This document shows positions 1 to 8,289 of a stretch of DNA of 64,000 nucleotides, piece after piece. Location of the stretch: positions 434,001 to 498,000 of the forward strand of contig JAFKGQ010000003.1 in the NCBI GenBank assembly GCA_017307755.1, written 5' to 3'. A model generated the notes under the pieces. The model was given only the letters and a program-made list of their open reading frames with translations. It did not search any database and had not been told where the DNA came from. Source of the DNA: Chitinophagaceae bacterium (lineage in GTDB: Bacteria > Bacteroidota > Bacteroidia > Chitinophagales > Chitinophagaceae). Every line of letters starts with the position of its first letter. The stretch's first letter is position 1. Position numbers and translations under genes: made by a program.

Positions 1-494
1 ATCAATACGTTTGAGCTGCTGCCCGGAGCGCCACCGCCATTGGTGACCACAATGCCGGGAACCAGTCCTTCTATTGCCTTGGTGACAGACGTTACCTGTT
101 GTTTGTCAAGCGTTGCAGCAGTGATGGTCCCTTCAGAACCCGTAAAGGATGTTTTCTTTACTGTACCATAAGGCACCTGTACAACGACCTCAGCCAGGGA
201 CTGATCGGTTTTTTTCATCACAAAAGTGAGGCTGGTTTGGCTACCGATGTTCAATTCCAGCCTATCGAATCCAATATAGGAAACGATCAATGCCTTTACT
301 TTTTGTGGAACAGAAATTGTATATGTTCCATCCTCCTTGGTAGCGACGGCAAGGTTGGTACCCTTTGCCTGCACGGTAGCCCCTGCAATGGGGTTACCCT
401 GATCATCCTGAACCTTGCCGGTGACAGTCCGGGTCTGCGCCCATAGCTGACTGCAAAGCAGGATAAGGCTGCATAGTAATGAGAGTTTTCTCAT
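1..494 (-). CDS. SusC/RagA-type TonB-linked outer membrane protein, N-terminal part
   Basis: Partial gene: the start is inside the window and the 3' end runs off the left edge. Translating the minus strand from the ATG at 492-494 gives a signal peptide (MRKLSLLCSLILLCSQLWAQ), then a carboxypeptidase-regulatory-like domain (GKVQDDQGNPIAGATV), and then the beginning of the TonB plug (AIEGLVPGIVV). This order is typical of SusC-family receptors, which import glycans or peptides across the outer membrane together with a SusD lipoprotein. The partner would lie to the left, outside the window. The reading frame stays open to base 1. The substrate cannot be told from this fragment. Confidence 0.9.
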   Translation of the reverse strand, partial: MRKLSLLCSLILLCSQLWAQTRTVTGKVQDDQGNPIAGATVQAKGTNLAVATKEDGTYTISVPQKVKALIVSYIGFDRLELNIGSQTSLTFVMKKTDQSLAEVVVQVPYGTVKKTSFTGSEGTITAATLDKQQVTSVTKAIEGLVPGIVVTNGGGAPGSSSNVL

Positions 495-511
495 AAGCTT
501 TTCTGATTTTA

Positions 512-675
512 GGTTAATGACTTAAATGTTGACAGTTGACAATGAAATAAAGGACACGGCATCTATCCGACGACGGTAGATACCAAAATGCTGCAATAAA
601 AAAGGTGAATTAAAGACAACGAGAGTATGTTACTATCATGTGACTATAGTTTGTTTGGTTAATGAATGTTGACAG
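512..675. repeat. Direct repeat upstream of the SusC-like gene
   Basis: The words GGTTAATGA and ATGTTGACAG occur in the same order twice, at 512-535 (five bases between the words) and at 657-675 (directly adjacent). They lie in the 335-base gene-free stretch between the SusC-like start at 494 and the tRNA at 830. This could be a regulator binding site or an old duplication. Apart from this and a short imperfect inverted repeat near 561-582, I see nothing else in this stretch. Confidence 0.35.
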
Positions 676-829
676 CAGATTCCTATAGGGTCAGAATACA
701 TTTTAAACAATGTCTGCTACGCAATACGACATTGTTTCAGCATGTAAATGTACATATTTTAACAAAATTTCAAGAAAAGCAAGCTTAAGCGGCTATAAAT
801 CAGCGCTGGCAGGGTGGTTGAAAAAGGTG

Positions 830-901
830 TGGTCCCGTCCAGAATCGAACTGGAATCCAGGGCTTCGGAGACCCTTATACTATCCATTGTACTACAGGAC
901 C
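830..901 (-). tRNA. tRNA-Arg (anticodon CCG)
   Basis: Read on the minus strand this folds as a standard cloverleaf. The acceptor stem pairs GGTCCTG with CGGGACC, with one G-T wobble. The anticodon stem AGGGT/GCCCT carries the 7-base loop CTCCGAA (anticodon CCG at 866-868), and the T-arm is TCCAG-TTCGATT-CTGGA. The discriminator base is A, and CCA is not encoded. It should decode the Arg codon CGG. The gene stands alone between the SusC-like gene and marC. Confidence 0.95.
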
Positions 902-932
902 AGATGCAAAAATTACCCAATTACCATTATCC

Positions 933-1514
933 CTATTTCAGCAACTCCCGGAGGTTACTGCTGAATATCTTTACGGCAATGGCCAGCAAAATTACGCCAA
1001 AAAATTTACGTATCGCAATCATACCGGCTTCTCCTAAAATTTTTTCGATAGAATTCAGGGATTTAAGGACAATAAAGATGATCACGAGGTTGATCAGGAT
1101 GGCCAGGAGGACGGTGGTGGTGTCAAAATTAGCTTTTAGGGACATAATGGTCGTCAAAGTACCTGACCCGGCTATCAGGGGGAAGGCGATGGGGACCAGG
1201 ACCGAGGCTTTGGCGTCGGGCTCGCTTTTGAAGAACTCCACCCCCAGCACCATTTCCAGACCCAGGATAAAAATGACGATCGATCCACCTACGGCAAAAC
1301 TGCGCCGGTCGAGCCCAAGGATCTGCAAAAGCTTTTCCCCCGCGAAAAGAAAGGCGATCATGAGTAACCCGGAGATCAGGGTGGCCTTACCTTCGTGGAG
1401 CCCTCCTGATTTCTTCTTCAGGGCATGTAATAAAGGTATACTGCCGATGATATCTATTACGGCAAACAAGGTAAAAGTCACGGTAAGTAGCTGGTTCCAG
1501 TCAAAACCCTGCAT
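933..1514 (-). CDS. marC: MarC family integral membrane protein
   Basis: A 193-residue hydrophobic protein with about six predicted membrane helices. The N-terminal part (TFTLFAVIDIIGSIPLL) and the segment GSGTLTTIMSL match the MarC family of inner-membrane proteins. The family was once linked to multiple antibiotic resistance, but its transport substrate is not firmly established. Length is normal for the family. The start lies 14 bases after the cobC stop on the same strand, so it may be the last gene of the corrinoid operon by read-through, although no functional link to cobalamin is known. Confidence 0.85.
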   Translation of the reverse strand: MQGFDWNQLLTVTFTLFAVIDIIGSIPLLHALKKKSGGLHEGKATLISGLLMIAFLFAGEKLLQILGLDRRSFAVGGSIVIFILGLEMVLGVEFFKSEPDAKASVLVPIAFPLIAGSGTLTTIMSLKANFDTTTVLLAILINLVIIFIVLKSLNSIEKILGEAGMIAIRKFFGVILLAIAVKIFSSNLRELLK

Positions 1515-1528
1515 GATCCCCCAATTTA

Positions 1529-2155
1529 CTAATAAAAGCTCTTAGGCTTATGCTGTTCTTTTTCAGGCGGCGGCAGATTGGATAATATCTCATAACGCAG
1601 GTCCTCCGGCTTGCCATATACACGGACCACACATCCATAATAGAGGGAAAATACTTTAAAACTATTTATCAAAGGCGTGCCCGTGATATGAGAGAGAATG
1701 CTACGGATGACCCCGCCATGCGCTACAATGGCGGTGGCTGCATTGTCGTCGGGGGTGCGCTCATTATATATAGTAAGAAAGCTTTTTGTCACCCGCTGAT
1801 GCAGGTCCAGATAACTTTCTCCACCTGGTATCCTCACCTGTACAAAATCCTTCATCCAGGGATCGATCACCTCTTTTGGCAGATCGTCCCATCCGCGCAT
1901 TTCCCATTCTCCGCAATGTATCTCCATCAGCCGGGAATCGAGCTGGATGTGATGTTCAGGGAACAAATGAGCCGCCAGCCTGGCGCAGCGTTGCAGCGGG
2001 CTGCTATACACCGAGGCAAAGTCTGCCGGTAAATGCCGCCGGATGACGGTAGCCTCATCCATAAAACTTTCCGTAACATCCAGGTCTGTCTGTCCATAGC
2101 AGATGCCCTTACCCACCGCGGGAGTAGTATGCCGTATCAAATAGATGTCACTCAT
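1529..2155 (-). CDS. cobC: Alpha-ribazole phosphatase / histidine phosphatase CobC
   Basis: A 208-residue histidine phosphatase. The N-terminal LIRHTTP motif carries the catalytic His that is phosphorylated, followed by a GICYGQTDLDV segment, and VAHGG supplies the second His near the C terminus. CobC removes the phosphate from alpha-ribazole 5'-phosphate (or adenosylcobalamin 5'-phosphate) in nucleotide-loop assembly. I chose the ATG at 2153-2155 rather than an upstream start because it overlaps the cobS stop as ATGA, the usual sign of translational coupling, and because the motif begins right after it. It ends the run cobU-(Dph6-like)-cobT-cobS-cobC. Confidence 0.88.
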   Translation of the reverse strand: MSDIYLIRHTTPAVGKGICYGQTDLDVTESFMDEATVIRRHLPADFASVYSSPLQRCARLAAHLFPEHHIQLDSRLMEIHCGEWEMRGWDDLPKEVIDPWMKDFVQVRIPGGESYLDLHQRVTKSFLTIYNERTPDDNAATAIVAHGGVIRSILSHITGTPLINSFKVFSLYYGCVVRVYGKPEDLRYEILSNLPPPEKEQHKPKSFY

Positions 2156-2964
2156 AAAATGTACCTCCAGACAATGATCCATCCCAGGTAAATAGTGATC
2201 TCCGTCACCTGCTGGATGGCCCCCAGGCAATCCCCCGTATACCCACCGATCCATTTCTTAAAATATTTTGCTAGCTCATAGGTACTCCAGGCAGCAGGAA
2301 GGATCACCAGCCAGAAAGGCCAGGGAAAAAAAACCAATGGCAAGATACCGAATAAGATGGCTAACAGCAGTTCGCCCAACGGAAGCTTGCGGCTGGTGAC
2401 CGGCTTGGACTTGCTGTGTTCCGGGTCTGTCACGTTATGCATCCATTGGACTGCGACGACTGGCATCAGCCTGCTGAGGCTATGGGCCGTGATCACGGCG
2501 CCGATGAAGTATCTGTAATTATAAAAGATCAGACGGACAGGGTGATTGAGCTCGGGTGTAAATGACGGCAGCTCGCGTAACAGAAGGAATTTGCCGCCTA
2601 ACATGACGATGAGCCCTATGACGCCGAAAGCGCCGACCCGGCTGTCTTTCATGATCAGCAGGATCTTTTCTTTTGTCCAGCCACCCCCAAACCCATCACA
2701 CACGTCCGCAAACCCATCCTCGTGAAAGGCCCCGGTCGTCAGCAGTCCGGCGATCATGGAAGCGAGAATGCCGATGTCCGACGACAGCAGACGGGAAAAA
2801 ACAAGGAATACCAGGACGGAGATGCCTCCTACGATCCAGCCTACCAAGGGTAAATACTTAGCCGCCTTTTCCAGGTACCCGGGCTCATGACCGATGGACT
2901 TCGGCATCCTTATCCGGGTGAAGTACATGATGGCCGTCAGGAATATCTTCCATTGCTTTGTCAT
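2152..2964 (-). CDS. cobS: Adenosylcobinamide-GDP ribazoletransferase (cobalamin synthase)
   Basis: A 270-residue polytopic membrane protein. It carries the CobS signature HEDGFADVCDGFGGG at residues 81-95, an acidic motif thought to bind the metal and substrates, followed by KDSRVGAFG. It joins adenosylcobinamide-GDP with alpha-ribazole (phosphate) to make adenosylcobalamin (phosphate) at the inner membrane. It sits three bases after cobT and overlaps cobC by four bases. Length and motif order are normal. Confidence 0.93.
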   Translation of the reverse strand: MTKQWKIFLTAIMYFTRIRMPKSIGHEPGYLEKAAKYLPLVGWIVGGISVLVFLVFSRLLSSDIGILASMIAGLLTTGAFHEDGFADVCDGFGGGWTKEKILLIMKDSRVGAFGVIGLIVMLGGKFLLLRELPSFTPELNHPVRLIFYNYRYFIGAVITAHSLSRLMPVVAVQWMHNVTDPEHSKSKPVTSRKLPLGELLLAILFGILPLVFFPWPFWLVILPAAWSTYELAKYFKKWIGGYTGDCLGAIQQVTEITIYLGWIIVWRYIL

Positions 2965-2967
2965 ATG

Positions 2968-4011
2968 CTATTCATTCCTGCTAACACCGGCCGACTCGAA
3001 CGAAGCCATTTCACGCAGGAATGCCAGGGCTGATTGTACGATGGGATAAGCCATGGCGGCCCCTGTCCCCTCGCCCAGCCGCATGCCCAGGTTCAGTAAA
3101 GGCCGGGCATCCAGGTATTCCAGCATCCGCTGATGTCCACGCTCGCCGCTGGTGTGTGAATATATACAATGATCTTTTACTTCCGGACTTTGTATGGTCG
3201 CCAGCAGCAGGGCCGCTGTCGTGATAAAGCCGTCTACCAGGATCACCATTTTTAAAGCGGCAGCTTCCAGGTAAGCCCCTGTCATCATTGCGATCTCAAA
3301 ACCCCCGACATGCTGCAGGATGGTTGTTACATCGGGTGTGGCGACGACCGCAGGGTAATGTTTGCGGTGAACAGAGCGGAGCGTTGCAATTTTTGTTTCC
3401 AGCTGCTGATCATTTACCCCTGTCCCGCGTCCGCAACATTCTTCTACAGGAAGACCCGTGACAAAACTCATGATCAGCGAGGCGGAGGAAGTATTCCCGA
3501 TACCCATCTCACCCAACCCAATACAGTTGCAGCCCTCCTTGTGCAGATCACGTACGATATTCTTCCCTGCCTCCATGGCTTTTACGGCTTCTTCCCGGGT
3601 CATCGCGTCCTCTTCCAGGTAGTTACGTGTGCCGTATCCTATCTTTTTGTGGATCATCGGGGCATTTCCGAAATCGAAGTTCACGCCCGCATCCACGACT
3701 TTTAATGCAATGTCATGCTGGCGGCAGAATACGTTGATAGCAGCGCCTCCATCCAGGAAATTAAGCACCATCTGCGCCGTCACTGCCTGCGGATAGGGAT
3801 TTACCAGGCCCGTAGAGGCGATACCATGGTCACCTGCAAACACAACGATATACGGGAGGTTCAGCCGGGGATGGGCAGTCCCCTGGATCATGCCTATCTG
3901 TAACGCCAGATCTTCCAGCCGTCCCAGGGCGCCTACCGGCTTTGTCTTGTTGTCGATGCGGTCTTGTAATGTTTTCCGCAGCCCGGTGGATGTTTTAGTA
4001 GTTGAGGTCAC
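2968..4011 (-). CDS. cobT: Nicotinate-nucleotide--dimethylbenzimidazole phosphoribosyltransferase
   Basis: A 347-residue CobT homologue. It transfers phosphoribose from nicotinate mononucleotide to dimethylbenzimidazole, making the lower-ligand nucleotide of cobalamin. Visible family features are KPVGALGRLEDLA near the N terminus, FAGDHGIA, GLGEMGIGNT, and the C-terminal GEGTGAA, whose Glu is the catalytic base in the enterobacterial enzyme. The start codon is GTG at 4009-4011 and lies inside the end of the upstream ATP-pyrophosphatase gene (17-base overlap), so translation is probably coupled. No dimethylbenzimidazole synthesis gene (bluB) is visible in the window, so the base is probably scavenged or made elsewhere. 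Confidence 0.95.
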   Translation of the reverse strand: MTSTTKTSTGLRKTLQDRIDNKTKPVGALGRLEDLALQIGMIQGTAHPRLNLPYIVVFAGDHGIASTGLVNPYPQAVTAQMVLNFLDGGAAINVFCRQHDIALKVVDAGVNFDFGNAPMIHKKIGYGTRNYLEEDAMTREEAVKAMEAGKNIVRDLHKEGCNCIGLGEMGIGNTSSASLIMSFVTGLPVEECCGRGTGVNDQQLETKIATLRSVHRKHYPAVVATPDVTTILQHVGGFEIAMMTGAYLEAAALKMVILVDGFITTAALLLATIQSPEVKDHCIYSHTSGERGHQRMLEYLDARPLLNLGMRLGEGTGAAMAYPIVQSALAFLREMASFESAGVSRNE

Positions 4012-4681
4012 AAAAGTAAAATTTTACGGGTCCTTCCGGCCCCTTATATTCTTTAGAAACAATCTCTCCTTTTTCAAAGGGGATAGGATATTTAAAAATG
4101 GGTCCTTCAAAAACAAAGGAATGATATTCTCCATTCTCTCCGCAGGGATCCACGTCTGCCGGCAAGTCTTCCAGGAAAGCCTCATCGATGATCCTTCCAC
4201 AAAAACTTTTATCCAGCCATCGCGTATTTACACATACGATAATGGCTTTAAATCCCTTTTCCAGGAATTCCTGCATCAGCGCCCGCGAAGGGTTCTTCCA
4301 TAATGGGAAGATACAGGTCACCCCCATGCTTTCCAACTTTTCTTCCCTGTAGCGTCTCAGGTCTTCCAAAAATATATCCCCAAAGATAGCATGTGTACAG
4401 CCTCTTTCTTTTAGCGAGCATACTTTTTCCCGCATGGCTTCTTCATATTCGTCCATGCCCGGCTGTTCGGGCAATTCGATGGTCTGCAGCGGAAGACCGA
4501 TGGATGCCGCCTGTGCTTCCAGCAGACGTCTGCGTACACCATGCATGGATACCCGGTGGTATGCGGCATTGACACTGGTGAGGAGACTGTCTACCTTATA
4601 AGCCGGGTCTTCCAGTACCCTGTGCAAGGTAAGGGAAGAATCCTTCCCCCCGCTCCAGTTCATATATGCTTTAATGCTCAT
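3995..4681 (-). CDS. Dph6-like ATP pyrophosphatase (adenine nucleotide alpha hydrolase fold)
   Basis: A 228-residue protein with the PP-loop motif SGGKDS at residues 10-15. It resembles the DUF71/Dph6 family (diphthine-ammonia ligase-like, MJ0570 type), with the later conserved stretch NGEYHSFVFEGP. The family uses ATP to adenylate a carboxylate and form an amide. Bacteria make no diphthamide, so the true substrate here must differ. It overlaps both neighbours, cobU by 11 bases and cobT by 17 bases, deep inside a corrinoid salvage operon. That suggests a role on a corrinoid side-chain carboxylate or a lower-ligand precursor, but this is inference from position only. Confidence 0.8.
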   Translation of the reverse strand: MSIKAYMNWSGGKDSSLTLHRVLEDPAYKVDSLLTSVNAAYHRVSMHGVRRRLLEAQAASIGLPLQTIELPEQPGMDEYEEAMREKVCSLKERGCTHAIFGDIFLEDLRRYREEKLESMGVTCIFPLWKNPSRALMQEFLEKGFKAIIVCVNTRWLDKSFCGRIIDEAFLEDLPADVDPCGENGEYHSFVFEGPIFKYPIPFEKGEIVSKEYKGPEGPVKFYFCDLNY

Positions 4682-5213
4682 GGCTGCTTTTTATTGTGAG
4701 CGGGATGCCGCTCACCATCAGAAGGACTGTTCCTGCCCTTGATGCAATGTATTGATTCATCCAACCTTGCAGGTCAGTGAATTTCCTTCCTATCTCCGTC
4801 TCGGCGTGTACACCCATGCCAATCTCATTACTGACGATCAATAACAGCGCGTCTTGTCTGCACAGCGCATCTATTTCTTTCCGGCAGACTTCCAGGCAGG
4901 CATCGATATCATATCGCAGATCGATAAAAAAGTTTGTCAGCCATAGGGTGATACAATCAATGACGACCACTTTCCCCCGCAGGTCCAGGCGGCTGAGGTG
5001 TTTTTCCTCTTCCACGGAAGTCCATCGATGGTCCCTGTCTTGCTGATGACGGCGGACACGCTGTTTGAACTCTAGGTCAAATTGCCGGGCTGTGGCTACA
5101 TACACAGGATTATTGCTCCATTGCAGCGCGAGCTCCTGGGCATGCCGGCTTTTGCCGCTGCGAGCCCCACCGGTGATAAAAATGAGCCGGGATGTTTGAT
5201 CATTTTCCTTCAT
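4671..5213 (-). CDS. cobU: Bifunctional adenosylcobinamide kinase / adenosylcobinamide-phosphate guanylyltransferase
   Basis: A 180-residue protein with a P-loop GGARSGKS at residues 15-22 and the CobU-typical SRHAQELA that follows it. Further on come VVIDCITLWLTNFF and SNEIGMGV, both classic CobU segments. It phosphorylates adenosylcobinamide and attaches GMP from GTP, so that CobS can add the lower ligand. Its start overlaps the end of the CWC gene by 14 bases and its end overlaps the Dph6-like gene, consistent with a tightly coupled operon. Length is normal. Confidence 0.94.
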   Translation of the reverse strand: MKENDQTSRLIFITGGARSGKSRHAQELALQWSNNPVYVATARQFDLEFKQRVRRHQQDRDHRWTSVEEEKHLSRLDLRGKVVVIDCITLWLTNFFIDLRYDIDACLEVCRKEIDALCRQDALLLIVSNEIGMGVHAETEIGRKFTDLQGWMNQYIASRAGTVLLMVSGIPLTIKSSHEH

Positions 5214-5424
5214 TTGAAAAATATTTCTCCCTGAATAAAGTATACCGTTGCTGCAAGTCGGTGAGGCATTTACGGCAAAGACAATCCTGGTATCTGCCTT
5301 CTATAAAGACCCGTTCCTCATCCGACAGCCGGACGCCATAACACTGACATTGTGTTACGTCTCCTACTTTACATTCGAAGACGGACTGACAACGAGGGCA
5401 ATAGTTTGTTTCGTGCTTACACAT
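5200..5424 (-). CDS. Small cysteine-rich CWC family protein
   Basis: A 74-residue protein with cysteines in the pattern MCKHETNYCPRC...FEC...CQC, then DCLCRKCL. This looks like the Cys-rich CWC family, a small presumed zinc- or metal-binding fold of unknown function. I take the ATG at 5422-5424 because it overlaps the stop of the upstream gene (stop at 5417-5419). An in-frame start at 5445 would give 81 residues. It lies between the signal-less corrinoid-binding protein and cobU, which hints at metal or corrinoid handling, but no activity is known. Confidence 0.75.
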   Translation of the reverse strand: MCKHETNYCPRCQSVFECKVGDVTQCQCYGVRLSDEERVFIEGRYQDCLCRKCLTDLQQRYTLFREKYFSNEGK

Positions 5425-6352
5425 GCTGCGGAAGTTTACCGGCAATGGGGCGATATTTGGAACGTAGCCTTTCGGGTATGCCGAATATGCCGGGATGGAA
5501 AAGGGCAGCTAGCAGCTCGATGCCGTCCGTCAGGGTGCCGGGACTTGGTTGCGTGAACAGGTCGTAGTCGGCCAGAAAAACTTTTCCATTCTTTACAGCC
5601 TGGAGGCCATGCCACTCTTTTTTGGATTGCAGCAGATGCAGTTCTTCCGCAGCACGGCCGGTCTGGAACCCGCAAGGCGCAATCACCAGCACTTCCGGAT
5701 CATAACGTACGATCTTTTCCCAGGGAGTGACGATGCTGTCCCCCGCGGGGTTCGAAAGCATGTCGATCCCACCTGCATAAGCCACCTGGTAAGGTATCCA
5801 GTGTCCGCAATTGTACACAGGCTCAATCCATTCCATGAGCATCACCCGTCTGTGAGGAGCCTTGTGTCTGCGCAATTCATCTATAATGTGGTCGATGCGT
5901 TGCTTCAACCCGGCAAGATGACGATAGGCTGCTTCTTCTTTCCCCAACGCGGCGGCAATGCGTACAGCCGTCTGAAAGACATCTTCCAGACTGGACGGTG
6001 TCAAGGGTACCAACTCCGGCGTTTTTTCCAGACGGGCGATAGCCGCCGCGGTGCATACCGTATCTATCTGGCAAACGTCGCAAACATCCTGTGTAAAGAT
6101 GATGTCCGGGGCAATGGACTGCAAGAGCGCCTCCTCCACATAATAAAGGCTTTTTCCCTGCGCTTTGGAGGCGGAGAATATTTTGTCGATCTCTTCGCTG
6201 CTGTAATTTTTCCCTTCCAGCACACAACGTACCAGCACGGGTTTGCCGGCTGCTTCCGGAGGACATTCGAAGGTCACGCCATACAGAAGGTCCTGCAGAC
6301 CCATATCATAGATCATCTTAGTGGCTGCGGGAAGGAAGGAACAAGCTTTCAT
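5417..6352 (-). CDS. Corrinoid/cobalamin-binding protein of the BtuF type without signal peptide
   Basis: A 311-residue protein with the fold of helical-backbone ABC substrate-binding proteins (BtuF/FhuD type). It opens directly with MKACSFLPAATKMIYDMGL, equivalent to the start of the mature domain of BtuF, and has APDIIFTQDVCDVCQ and later YDPEVLVIAPCGF. There is no signal peptide or lipobox, and I see no in-frame start that would add one, so it is probably cytoplasmic. It follows the TonB receptor by two bases and overlaps the CWC gene. It may hold or hand over corrinoid to the salvage enzymes; it could also be exported by an unrecognised route. Confidence 0.75.
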   Translation of the reverse strand: MKACSFLPAATKMIYDMGLQDLLYGVTFECPPEAAGKPVLVRCVLEGKNYSSEEIDKIFSASKAQGKSLYYVEEALLQSIAPDIIFTQDVCDVCQIDTVCTAAAIARLEKTPELVPLTPSSLEDVFQTAVRIAAALGKEEAAYRHLAGLKQRIDHIIDELRRHKAPHRRVMLMEWIEPVYNCGHWIPYQVAYAGGIDMLSNPAGDSIVTPWEKIVRYDPEVLVIAPCGFQTGRAAEELHLLQSKKEWHGLQAVKNGKVFLADYDLFTQPSPGTLTDGIELLAALFHPGIFGIPERLRSKYRPIAGKLPQHV

Positions 6353-6354
6353 GG

Positions 6355-8241
6355 TTATAATTTAATACGTACCCCTGCTGTCAGATTAGAACCCTGCACA
6401 CTGTACCCATACACTTCATAATAATTCGTTTTATTGAGGATATTCTTAACGTCGACAAAGATGCTGAGATCATCCCCCGGCACCTGGTATTCTGCATAGG
6501 CATTCCATAACGCATATTTGCCCAGGATCACGGTGGACTTATTGAAACTGGCATCGTAGGCATAGTCAAAACGCTGGCCTGTCACCTGGAGGGATGAGCT
6601 GACGAACAACCCTTTGAAAGGACGGACACCGGCGGAGAACTGGAAGCTGTTCTTTGGCCTCAACTGCAGACCGCTGAAGGTTGTGTCCTTACCTGGCAGC
6701 TTTTGGGTGGTTTCGCCTGTAACATAGGTGTAAGATGCTTTTAAGGTGAGACTGTTCCCCACGACATAACTGACCTCCGCCTCCACACCATGGTCATGCT
6801 GTTTGTCCCGGTTGATATAAATGGTCCTGCCCAACCCCGCATCAAATGCATAGGTGATCATATTTTTTACCACACGATCGAAATAATCCGCCGAAATGGA
6901 AAGCTTTTCACTCAAAAGGAATAACTGCGCTCCTCCTTCAATGGTATGGGATCTCTCGGGTGTAAGGTTCGGGTTGGCATAATAAGGTCCGTACAGCTCG
7001 TTGACGGAAGGGGCCCTGAACCCGGAAGACACATTGACAAATACCTTTAGCGTCCTGTTTACGAGATAGGACGGGTTAAAGCTATAGGTGGAGTTACTTC
7101 CGTATTTATTGTCGTGGTTATACCTGCCGCCTAATTCTACATTCAGGCCCTTGTATTTATAAAAGAGAGATGCGTAGGGGCTGATGATGTTGTTCACGGT
7201 GTCCGGCTTGACAAGCGTATAGGTTTGGTAGGCGACGCCCCCCACCAATTGCAGATTTTCTAAGATCCGGTGGGTGACAAAAGCCTCCGCGTGGTGGAAC
7301 CTCCCCTGGAAGGTGACGGGGTAGCCCCCACCATAGCTACGTTGCGTATAATCGTACCCATAATTGGCATAGACTGTGCCCCTGTTGTACTTCAGGTGTG
7401 CGGTAAGTCCTGTGTTGACCAGAGAGGCCGTATAAGGGTCGTGACCGCCATAAAAAGCGCCGGCAGAAATGCTGCCTTTGTATTCGGAAAAGCGAAAATA
7501 GGGCGATATCTTCAGGTTGTCATTTACATTGAACCCTGTGCGTGCCTGGAAGGCCTGCATGTTATATCCGTTCTTAGGGAAATTACCCTTGCCGCTGGTG
7601 TCTCTGGCTTCGGCGATCCCGTCCGTATTCAGATACTGATAGTTCAGGTCGTATTCGAATATTTTTCCTTTACGCCCGAAATCCGCTGCCCCCTTGAGGG
7701 TTTTGTAAGTGCCGTAGGAAAGGGTGCCGGCGCCTTTTGTTTGCGCTGATTCCGCTGTGCGGGTGATGATATTGATGACGCCCGCCACGGCATTGGAACC
7801 ATACAATACGGACTGGCTGCCTTTCAAAATTTCTATTCTTTCAATCGTATTGAGGGGGATCAGACGGATATCGTACTGGCCGCCTACCTGGGATGGGTCA
7901 TTTAAGGGTACACCATCCAGCAGGATCAATGTGTACTTGTCCGATGCTCCCCTGAAAAAAATGCTTTTGTCCTTACCAGGATTGCTGTTAGCGCCATTTA
8001 CGATGATACCGGTCTGTTCGTTCAGCACCTGTGCAAGGTCTTTCCCGACACTGTGGTCAATGTCCTGACGCGAGATGATGGCGACGATCTTGCCTGTTTC
8101 GCTTAATTTTTTGGGAGATTTCGTGGCGGTGACCACTACCTGGTCCAATTGTCTTGTGATGGTGTCTGCTGCCTGTTGGGCAATAAGTTCACTGCTGCCG
8201 GCTGCCGACAGCATGAGAAGCCATAAATGTTTTTTACTCAT
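6355..8241 (-). CDS. btuB: BtuB-like TonB-dependent cobalamin receptor
   Basis: A 628-residue outer-membrane receptor. It has a signal peptide (ending SSELIAQQ), a TonB box-like DQVVVTAT, then a plug domain (FFRGASDKYTLILLDGVPLN; ILKGSQSVLYGSNAVAGVIN) and a long beta-barrel ending ...LTAGVRIKL. The size is close to that of E. coli BtuB. It is the first gene behind a cobalamin riboswitch (8290-8465) and is followed immediately by corrinoid-handling genes, so import of cobalamin or cobinamide is the likely role. The gene name is given on this context; the sequence alone supports a TonB-dependent receptor of the BtuB class. Confidence 0.88.
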   Translation of the reverse strand: MSKKHLWLLMLSAAGSSELIAQQAADTITRQLDQVVVTATKSPKKLSETGKIVAIISRQDIDHSVGKDLAQVLNEQTGIIVNGANSNPGKDKSIFFRGASDKYTLILLDGVPLNDPSQVGGQYDIRLIPLNTIERIEILKGSQSVLYGSNAVAGVINIITRTAESAQTKGAGTLSYGTYKTLKGAADFGRKGKIFEYDLNYQYLNTDGIAEARDTSGKGNFPKNGYNMQAFQARTGFNVNDNLKISPYFRFSEYKGSISAGAFYGGHDPYTASLVNTGLTAHLKYNRGTVYANYGYDYTQRSYGGGYPVTFQGRFHHAEAFVTHRILENLQLVGGVAYQTYTLVKPDTVNNIISPYASLFYKYKGLNVELGGRYNHDNKYGSNSTYSFNPSYLVNRTLKVFVNVSSGFRAPSVNELYGPYYANPNLTPERSHTIEGGAQLFLLSEKLSISADYFDRVVKNMITYAFDAGLGRTIYINRDKQHDHGVEAEVSYVVGNSLTLKASYTYVTGETTQKLPGKDTTFSGLQLRPKNSFQFSAGVRPFKGLFVSSSLQVTGQRFDYAYDASFNKSTVILGKYALWNAYAEYQVPGDDLSIFVDVKNILNKTNYYEVYGYSVQGSNLTAGVRIKL

Positions 8242-8259
8242 TACAGTTGTGTTTTTAGC

Positions 8260-8273
8260 CTTTCACCCGAAAG
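8260..8273 (-). promoter_or_regulatory. Conserved hairpin between riboswitch and start codon (copy 1)
   Basis: On the minus strand CTTTC-GGGT-GAAAG can form a 5-bp stem with a 4-base loop. The 13-base word CTTTCGGGTGAAA (8261-8273) is repeated exactly in the second riboswitch leader at 12438-12450, and both copies end 18-19 bases before the ATG. It is a candidate expression platform through which the aptamer could control ribosome access. Confidence 0.5.
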
Positions 8274-8289
8274 CCTTGAATGATGAATT

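Noticed and set aside
814..1545. 243-codon plus-strand frame across the tRNA and marC
   Set aside because: Runs through a tRNA gene and antisense to marC; its composition is unlike a real protein.
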